Assembly: GCA_934663885.1 (NCBI GenBank)
Contig: CAKUKW010000151.1
Span: 1 to 5,305, forward strand
Length of the DNA: 5,305 nucleotides
Direction of reading: 5' to 3'
Source of the DNA: an uncultured Tidjanibacter sp.
GTDB taxonomy: Bacteria; Bacteroidota; Bacteroidia; Bacteroidales; Rikenellaceae
The notes below the pieces were generated by a model. The model was not told where the DNA came from, did not search any database, and saw only the letters and a program-made list of their open reading frames with translations. Positions 1 through 4,117 of this stretch are shown piece after piece (position 1 is the stretch's first letter; every line of letters starts with the position of its first letter). A program made the translations under genes and the position numbers.

Positions 1-1
1 A

Positions 2-73
2 AGCTGGGCTCCCCTTATTGATAATAATGCAAAGAACATGACCGCCACTATATTCGTCGGATTCAAATTCTGA
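2..73 (+). CDS. C-terminal end of a probable outer-membrane beta-barrel protein (partial)
   Basis: Only the last 23 codons and a TGA stop lie in the window; the gene starts beyond the left edge. The frame ends in ...TATIFVGFKF. The final residue is Phe, and hydrophobic residues occupy positions 1, 3, 5, 7 and 9 counted from the C-terminus (F, F, V, I, A). This is the alternating C-terminal beta-signal that the BAM machinery recognises in outer-membrane barrel proteins, including porins and TonB-dependent receptors. The stop is followed at once by an intrinsic terminator, and the neighbouring gene converges on it, as expected for a true gene end. The barrel family cannot be told from so short a piece. 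A chance open frame is possible, but the beta-signal and the terminator placement argue against it. Confidence 0.55.
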   Translation, partial: SWAPLIDNNAKNMTATIFVGFKF

Positions 74-93
74 AAAGTTTCTGCTGATTAAAT

Positions 94-123
94 AAAAAAA
101 CCGCCTTTAAGGGGCGGTTTTTT
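94..123. terminator. Bidirectional intrinsic terminator between convergent genes
   Basis: A GC stem, CCGCC (101-105) with GGCGG (113-117), can be extended inward by two T-G wobbles to leave a TAA loop. It is flanked by A7 (94-100) on the left and T6 (118-123) on the right. On the plus strand the stem is followed by a T run, and the same holds on the minus strand. It can therefore end both the plus-strand gene stopping at 73 and the minus-strand operon stopping at 146. The A and T tracts also pair and lengthen the stem. Confidence 0.9.
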
Positions 124-145
124 ATAGAAATCACTTAATGACAAA

Positions 146-1663
146 TCAGCAGTAATCTACGATGCCTTTTACTCCTTTAAGTGCCCCGGGATTCAGCTCA
201 CATACCATCATATACTGTGCCTCGATGCCGGATACATACGTCATTCCGAGATCGGCGACGGATCTGAAACCGAACCTGTGGTAATAGGCTGGATCGCCGC
301 ACAGGAAAACGGCTTTATAGCCCATTTGCCGCGCCCTGCGCATACTTTCTATTATAAGCATCGAACCCACCCCCTTGTCCCTGTGCTGTGCGAGTACCGA
401 TACTGGGGCGAGCAAGAGAGCTTCATATTCACCGGCAGCGGTATCTATGTATGTTTTAGTAAGCATAATATGTCCTGCCAATCCTTCAGTGGTTTCGACA
501 ACAAGGGCCAGTTCGGGAATGTAATTTTCACTTGACCGGAGTTTTTCAGCGAAATCCTGCTCGTCACCCTCCTTTACGCGGGCGGTTTCGAAAGCTGCCC
601 GTATCAGGTCGTATATATCCTCGAATTCCGCAGGATTCTCGGGCCTGACCAGATACTTCCCGCTGCGAAGAAGCTCCTGCACCTTTATGTTGAGGCCGTA
701 AATATGCGACTCTTCATCCCCGGGATGGTAGCCGGTACCGATATACATATATCCGTATTTTTCATAAAGGCCCCTATGGCCGGTAGTGAGGTAAAGGTTA
801 TCAAAACCGAGCCTTGTACACTCTTCCCTGGCACGGTCGAGCAGGAGGCTTCCATAAGAATTTCCACGCTCCAGTTCATCTATGTACAAGGCGCATACCC
901 ACGGGTAAAGATCCATACGGCTCACGAAGTCGTTCGTTATTAGTCCTGCACAGCCGATAATAGCGCCGTTCTTTTCAAGCAGGTACCACTGGGGTAGACT
1001 CGAAGCCGCATATATGGCCCCGGATATGGAATTTTCGTAGATAGTCCGTGGTAAGGAAGGCCATGCAGAGCTTATATAGTTTACGGCTTTCTCCTTATAT
1101 TCGGGGGTTTCCCGTACAGATATTATCTTCATGTTTTCCTGTTCTCCTTCCATAAGCTCCTGCTTTTTTAATTCCCACAACAATCCCTCTTCCCCCCTGC
1201 CCGCAGGTTTAAGCCCTGCCCGAAGCAAGATCTTTTGGGAAGAATTGTTATCTTCCGCCGTTTCGGCATATAAAGTTTCTATGCCGGGATGCGAAAATGT
1301 CCAGTCCCGCATAGCTATAAGGGCTTCCGTCATATACCCTCTGCCCCTATAGGCCGCATCTATTCCATAGCCCACCCCTACCCGGACGGGGTTTGCATAA
1401 TCCCGCAGAAAGCATGCGCTTCCCACGGGAATATTTTGCGTTTCCTCTATTATCTGCCAGTTAGTATTCCACGGCCAGTTCTGCGGGTTGGCTTCAACTT
1501 CTCTGTAAAGCCCTTCCATAGCCTGCCTGGTTCCGGAGTCCATAAGTTCACCCCTCCCGGCGAGTCCCAACTGCCCAGCCAACCCGTCGGGGTCGTCGAG
1601 CAGCATACGGAATTGCTCCACCTTAAGCGGCAATATCCTGAGCCTTTCGGTTTTAAGCATCAT
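146..1663 (-). CDS. Triple-domain GNAT N-acetyltransferase (fusion of three different GNAT domains)
   Basis: The 505-residue protein has three unlike acetyl-CoA-dependent GNAT domains, each near the size of a stand-alone enzyme. Residues 1-168 are RimJ/RimL type: TERLRI strand, CoA loop YRGRGYMTEAL (105-115), then EDNNSSQKILLRAGL (137-151). Residues 178-327 match a common free-standing family: PQWYLL, IIGCAGLITNDF (235-246), MDLYPW, and LYEKYGY (299-305). The CoA loop of this second domain, RGNSYG (266-271), has Ser where the first Gly is usual. Residues 338-491 are YhbS-like: CoA loop HRDKGVG (427-433) and FLCGDPAYYHRFGF (453-466). There is no signal peptide or membrane segment, so it should be cytoplasmic. 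The start overlaps the methyltransferase stop as ATGA. A GGAG at 1666-1669 lies 2 nt from the first ATG and 5 nt from the second (1658-1660), so the second Met may be used. Substrates are unknown. The reading frame is intact, and the three domains are too different to be simple tandem duplicates. Confidence 0.94.
   Translation of the reverse strand: MMLKTERLRILPLKVEQFRMLLDDPDGLAGQLGLAGRGELMDSGTRQAMEGLYREVEANPQNWPWNTNWQIIEETQNIPVGSACFLRDYANPVRVGVGYGIDAAYRGRGYMTEALIAMRDWTFSHPGIETLYAETAEDNNSSQKILLRAGLKPAGRGEEGLLWELKKQELMEGEQENMKIISVRETPEYKEKAVNYISSAWPSLPRTIYENSISGAIYAASSLPQWYLLEKNGAIIGCAGLITNDFVSRMDLYPWVCALYIDELERGNSYGSLLLDRAREECTRLGFDNLYLTTGHRGLYEKYGYMYIGTGYHPGDEESHIYGLNIKVQELLRSGKYLVRPENPAEFEDIYDLIRAAFETARVKEGDEQDFAEKLRSSENYIPELALVVETTEGLAGHIMLTKTYIDTAAGEYEALLLAPVSVLAQHRDKGVGSMLIIESMRRARQMGYKAVFLCGDPAYYHRFGFRSVADLGMTYVSGIEAQYMMVCELNPGALKGVKGIVDYC
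671..680 (-). repeat. Direct repeat copy at the GNAT domain 2/3 linker
   Basis: In gene orientation this is GCAGGAGCTT, encoding Gln-Glu-Leu (residues 329-331) in the linker before domain 3. The identical decamer lies at 1154-1163 in the linker before domain 2. The copies are 483 bp (161 codons) apart and in the same reading phase, so they bracket domain 2. Confidence 0.6.
1130..1149 (-). promoter_or_regulatory. Internal ribosome-binding-site-like sequence and ATG at the GNAT domain 1/2 junction
   Basis: In gene orientation the linker reads AAGGAG (1144-1149), then AGGA (1137-1140), then ATG (1130-1132). The spacings to the ATG are 11 and 4 nt. The ATG encodes Met178 and opens MKIISVRE, which resembles the natural N-terminus of the free-standing GNAT family that domain 2 belongs to. 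It may drive separate translation of domains 2 and 3, or be a relic of the intergenic region from before the fusion. Caution is needed because Glu/Gly/Lys-rich linkers produce purine runs by chance. Confidence 0.4.
1154..1163 (-). repeat. Direct repeat copy at the GNAT domain 1/2 linker
   Basis: GCAGGAGCTT in gene orientation, encoding Gln168-Glu169-Leu170 at the end of domain 1. It is the partner of the copy at 671-680. Both copies sit exactly at domain boundaries, and deletion between them would remove domain 2 in frame. Confidence 0.6.
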
Positions 1664-2439
1664 AACTCCACTTTTTTACCTACATAAAACACGTAACCGT
1701 AATAGTCCTTATATTTATTGTAAAGCCCCTCTTCGTGCACCTGGTTCCTGACCAGCATCTCCGCGGCCGGATTACCGGAGTACCTGGTAAGAAACTCTCT
1801 GCGCGACCGTTCCTGCGGAGCATAAAAATGCTCTGTCCAGCATTCCACTGGAAGTACGAACATCGCCTCAGGAGCATATCCGGCCTTTTGCATCAGGTCT
1901 ATTTTTGCGGATACCGTGTCTATCCCGGGGTAAGCGTCCATCCAGAAATCATTTATTTCCGCGGGGCGTCCGGGTGTAAACCACGATACCTCCGAGACGG
2001 CTAAATATCCTCCCGTTTTCAGGAACCTGCGCCATTCGTTGATGCCCCTCTCGAAACCTATGTTGTAAATGGCTCCTTCCGACCAGATAAGGTCCAGCTC
2101 ACCGTCCGCGAAGGGAGGCTCTCCCATGTCGCCGACTATACCTTTTATCCGGTCGCCGAGGCCAGCCCTGGCTACATTTTCATTAAGGATATCGATGAAT
2201 TTCGGGAAAAGGTCGAGTGCCGTAATATGACCGGGCGAGTTCCGGGCAAGGGTAATAGTGTGCGTGCCTGTCCCGCATCCGAGATCTGCGATCTTAGATT
2301 CGGCCGTCAGCCCTTTTATAAAGCTCAACGCCCTAAGAGTAATTTCCGGGCTTCCCGGACCCTGCCTGTCTACTGATGAATAATATTCGCATATAAGGTT
2401 GAAATCGAAATCGTGGATGGAATCTTGTTCGTTATTCAT
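1660..2439 (-). CDS. Class I SAM-dependent methyltransferase
   Basis: This 259-residue protein has a Rossmann-type methyltransferase fold. SAM-binding motif I is DLGCGTG (52-58). The acidic residue ending strand beta-2 is Asp76 in ALDLFP, and GDM (103-105) probably contacts adenine. The LDLIWSEGAIYNIGFERG segment (115-132) and the C-terminal NKYKDYYGYVFYVG segment are hallmarks, from memory, of a Bacteroides methyltransferase family known from structural-genomics structures of unassigned substrate. The N-terminus (NNEQDSIHDFDF) also fits that family, which supports the start at 2439. No strong Shine-Dalgarno precedes it; the 18 nt upstream are A/T-rich, as is common in Bacteroidota. It is the first gene of a pair, its stop overlapping the acetyltransferase start by 4 bp. 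The substrate (small molecule, RNA or protein) is not evident. No N6-adenine (NPPY/DPPY) or C5-cytosine DNA-methylase motif is present. Confidence 0.93.
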   Translation of the reverse strand: MNNEQDSIHDFDFNLICEYYSSVDRQGPGSPEITLRALSFIKGLTAESKIADLGCGTGTHTITLARNSPGHITALDLFPKFIDILNENVARAGLGDRIKGIVGDMGEPPFADGELDLIWSEGAIYNIGFERGINEWRRFLKTGGYLAVSEVSWFTPGRPAEINDFWMDAYPGIDTVSAKIDLMQKAGYAPEAMFVLPVECWTEHFYAPQERSRREFLTRYSGNPAAEMLVRNQVHEEGLYNKYKDYYGYVFYVGKKVEL

Positions 2440-2457
2440 GATTGAAAACTATTTTAT

Positions 2458-2495
2458 GCCGCTTGCCTATATGACGGCCGGACCGTCGGAGCGGC
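2458..2495 (-). promoter_or_regulatory. Nested GC-rich stem-loop just upstream of the methyltransferase start
   Basis: The outer arms GCCGCT (2458-2463) and AGCGGC (2490-2495) are perfect complements. Inside them GACGG (2473-2477) pairs with CCGTC (2483-2487) around a CCGGA loop, leaving an 8-nt bulge on one side. In the mRNA this structure ends 18 nt before the methyltransferase ATG. No T run follows, so it is not a canonical terminator. It could modulate translation or mRNA stability. Confidence 0.5.
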
Positions 2496-2562
2496 TGATT
2501 GTTAAAATATAATAAAAAGAAAATTCTCCCGCCTGAGCCGACAGGATAAAAAAGAGCGGCAA

Positions 2563-2585
2563 CCTGTAAAATAGAGCTTTACGGG
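2563..2585 (-). promoter_or_regulatory. Leader stem-loop with competing pairings (attenuator-like)
   Basis: CCTGTAAA (2563-2570) pairs with TTTACGGG (2578-2585) around a 7-nt loop, with one T-G wobble. On the transcribed strand it is followed after 9 nt by a T6 run (2548-2553), which is too far for a textbook terminator. The CTGTAAAA arm (2564-2571) is also a perfect 8-bp complement of TTTTACAG at 2633-2640, on the other side of the mini-ORF. Its CCTGT (2563-2567) can instead pair with ACAGG at 2541-2545. These three pairings exclude one another. Confidence 0.4.
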
Positions 2586-2589
2586 TCGC

Positions 2590-2625
2590 TTACTTCACCG
2601 ATATCTTCCTACCTTTAGTAAGCAT
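2590..2625 (-). CDS. Possible 11-codon leader peptide upstream of the methyltransferase
   Basis: The mini-ORF is ATG (2623-2625) to TAA (2590-2592), encoding MLTKGRKISVK, with four basic residues out of eleven. It begins about 17 nt downstream of the candidate -7 promoter element and lies between segments that can pair with one another in the RNA. There is no clear Shine-Dalgarno sequence. An ORF this short arises easily by chance, so the call rests on its position between a promoter and alternative hairpins rather than on its sequence. Confidence 0.25.
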   Translation of the reverse strand: MLTKGRKISVK

Positions 2626-2642
2626 CCAATAGTTTTACAGCG

Positions 2643-2650
2643 CAAAGGTA
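2643..2650 (-). promoter_or_regulatory. Bacteroidota -7 promoter element for the methyltransferase/GNAT operon
   Basis: The minus strand reads TACCTTTG, an exact match to the TAnnTTTG -7 consensus of Bacteroidota primary sigma factors. It lies in the only large gap before the operon and points the right way. The predicted transcription start is near 2636-2639, giving a leader of about 200 nt. No TTG-type -33 element is found 19-21 bp upstream; the nearest TTTG is 33 bp away (2685-2688). The promoter would therefore be weak or activator-dependent. Confidence 0.5.
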
Positions 2651-2653
2651 ATA

Positions 2654-2683
2654 AAAAGGGCGTAATTCCGCACGGTTCCCGCC
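2654..2683 (-). terminator. Weak candidate terminator after lysC
   Basis: On the minus strand, GGCG (2680-2683) can pair with CGCC (2659-2662) across a 17-nt interior, and a short T-rich stretch (2652-2656) follows. A small CCACA/TGTGG hairpin (2682-2693) overlaps it and directly follows the lysC stop. Neither is a strong terminator, so some lysC transcripts may read through into the methyltransferase leader. Confidence 0.25.
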
Positions 2684-2702
2684 ACAAATGTGGTAATATC
2701 CG

Positions 2703-3974
2703 CTAACCTGCAGCATTGGCCGCCCTACGCACTATCCTTATATTGCGCCGGGTGCGCTGCGAAAGGTAGACGTTTTCCCCTTCGGCGTATTTTGAGATCT
2801 CTACCGGGGTGTAACCTCTGATAGTCAGCAACTCCATATCGGTATTGTAAACCGAGTGGAATCCGTACCCCTTGAGTTCATCTATAATTTCGGAAAGATA
2901 GCGCGACGCATCCATGCAAAGGCTCAGGCTGAGGGCCGAGTTCTGTATCAGGTTCACTTTTACATTGTACTGTGCAAGCAAGCCGAAGATCTGTGCGAGG
3001 CGCTCTTCGAGGACGAAAGAAAAGTCCTCGGGGCGGATTGTCAGAAGTATCTGATTGGTTTTCAGAATGAGTATCGGCATTTCAATAGGCTCCGCCTGCT
3101 CCTGTATCACGCTGCCGGGCCTTGAGGGGTCTATGAAACATTTTACGTGAAGCGGGATATTCTTGTTTTGGAGCGGTTTTATAGTCTTCGGATGAATCAC
3201 CTGCGCACCGCTGAAGGCAAGCTCAATCGCGTCCAGGTACGACATTTCGGGGATATACTCGGTGTTATCGAATATTTTGGGATCGCCGTTGAGTATGCCC
3301 TCCACGTCTTTCCAAATAGCCACGCTCTCAGCGTCGAGGATATGCGCCACGACAGCTGCCGAATAATCGGAGCCTTCGCGGCCTATCGTTGTGGTTTCCC
3401 CGCTCTCGGTCGCGCCTATGAAACCCTGCCCGATAAAAAGCCTTTCGGTCGAAAAATCTACCAGTGGAACGAGCCTCGCTGCCGAGGAGTCGAGGTCTAT
3501 ATTGGCGTCGCGGTGACGGTCGCTCGTAACAAAATACCTACGCATGTCTACCCACAGGTTGCTCATTCCTGCGAGGGCGAGATATTCGGAAATTATGGTA
3601 GTAGAGAAAAGTTCGCCGTAACTCACTATGCGGTCGTACCAGTATTCGTATTCCCCCAGGGCGGGATCTTCGCCGTCAACAAGCTTTTCGATCTCCGCAT
3701 ATAATCTGGCGATGCCGCCCTCATAGGCATTCTTTTGCCAGAGATCGGCGACAATTCCGTCGTGGTAATCCTCTACGGCGGCCAACCTGGTTATAGCGTC
3801 TTCTCTGCGTCCGGCGTAGAACATATCCAATACACCCTCGAGGGCATTGGTCATCTTGCCCATGGCTGAAACAATGACAAACAGCCTTTCTTTTTCGTCC
3901 GAGACTATCTTCGCCAGGTTCCTGACGCCCTCGGCGTTACGCACCGAAGCACCCCCGAATTTGTAAACTTTCAT
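2703..3974 (-). CDS. lysC: Aspartokinase (aspartate kinase), monofunctional
   Basis: Aspartate kinase (EC 2.7.2.4) phosphorylates L-aspartate with ATP to give 4-phospho-L-aspartate, the committed step toward lysine (including the peptidoglycan precursor diaminopimelate), threonine and methionine. The 423-residue cytoplasmic protein starts MKVYKFGGAS, with the nucleotide-binding KFGG motif at 5-8. RIVSYGELFS (115-124), GFIGATESGETTTIGREGSDYSAA (184-207) and WKDVEGILNGDPK (221-233) are the conserved catalytic and ATP-binding blocks of the amino-acid kinase fold. A C-terminal ACT regulatory region begins near residue 300; VNLIQNSALSLSL (340-352) corresponds to the effector-binding segment in feedback-inhibited aspartokinases. 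No homoserine dehydrogenase domain follows, so it is not ThrA/MetL type. Length and the QRTRRNIRIV tail are typical of Bacteroidota enzymes. The start is fixed by the conserved N-terminus; its Shine-Dalgarno is poor. A structured leader lies immediately upstream. The identity of the inhibitory amino acid cannot be read safely. Confidence 0.97.
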   Translation of the reverse strand: MKVYKFGGASVRNAEGVRNLAKIVSDEKERLFVIVSAMGKMTNALEGVLDMFYAGRREDAITRLAAVEDYHDGIVADLWQKNAYEGGIARLYAEIEKLVDGEDPALGEYEYWYDRIVSYGELFSTTIISEYLALAGMSNLWVDMRRYFVTSDRHRDANIDLDSSAARLVPLVDFSTERLFIGQGFIGATESGETTTIGREGSDYSAAVVAHILDAESVAIWKDVEGILNGDPKIFDNTEYIPEMSYLDAIELAFSGAQVIHPKTIKPLQNKNIPLHVKCFIDPSRPGSVIQEQAEPIEMPILILKTNQILLTIRPEDFSFVLEERLAQIFGLLAQYNVKVNLIQNSALSLSLCMDASRYLSEIIDELKGYGFHSVYNTDMELLTIRGYTPVEISKYAEGENVYLSQRTRRNIRIVRRAANAAG

Positions 3975-3991
3975 TTTCCCATATTTTGATA

Positions 3992-4053
3992 CCCGTATAC
4001 TTTAAGAGACATGTTCCGGTAAACAACGGAGTCTTGATTAATCAGTATACGGG
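3992..4053 (-). promoter_or_regulatory. Structured element upstream of lysC (62-nt branched hairpin)
   Basis: CCCGTATAC (3992-4000) is a perfect 9-bp complement of GTATACGGG (4045-4053). Between them AGAC (4007-4010) pairs with GTCT (4031-4034), and TCCG (4015-4018) pairs with CGGA (4027-4030). Together these give an extended interrupted hairpin that ends 17 nt before the lysC ATG. It contains the perfect palindrome TGATTAATCA (4035-4044). It may be a 5'-UTR regulator, a protein-binding site, or a second 3'-end hairpin of the upstream transcript. It does not match the lysine riboswitch. Confidence 0.5.
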
Positions 4054-4064
4054 AATGCCTGTAT

Positions 4065-4101
4065 TAATTACGGGCGAAGTTAATAACTCCGCCCGTAATT
4101 A
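4065..4101 (-). terminator. Strong stem-loop after the prolyl oligopeptidase gene
   Basis: TAATTACGGGCG (4065-4076) and CGCCCGTAATTA (4090-4101) form a perfect 12-bp stem. After one A/C mismatch, AGTT/AACT adds four more pairs, closing on a 3-nt AAT loop. It starts 16 nt past the peptidase stop codon. The downstream tract on the minus strand is A/T-rich but lacks a clean T run, so it may act as a terminator or as a 3'-end stabiliser. Confidence 0.65.
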
Positions 4102-4117
4102 TAAAATAGTAATGCTA

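Noticed and set aside
1289..1687. 132-codon plus-strand frame opposite the GNAT gene
   Set aside because: It overlaps the conserved first GNAT domain on the other strand, and its Pro/His-rich composition is typical of shadow frames.
2504..2511. TATATTTT on the minus strand as an alternative -7 promoter for the methyltransferase
   Set aside because: It lacks the final G of TAnnTTTG and has no -33 element at the right distance. TACCTTTG at 2643-2650 is the better match.
3147..3704. 185-codon plus-strand frame inside lysC
   Set aside because: It is fully antisense to conserved aspartokinase motifs and has no family-like sequence.
3992..4053. Lysine riboswitch before lysC
   Set aside because: The element is 62 nt, whereas the lysine riboswitch is about 170 nt with a conserved multi-helix core. 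None of that core is recognisable here.
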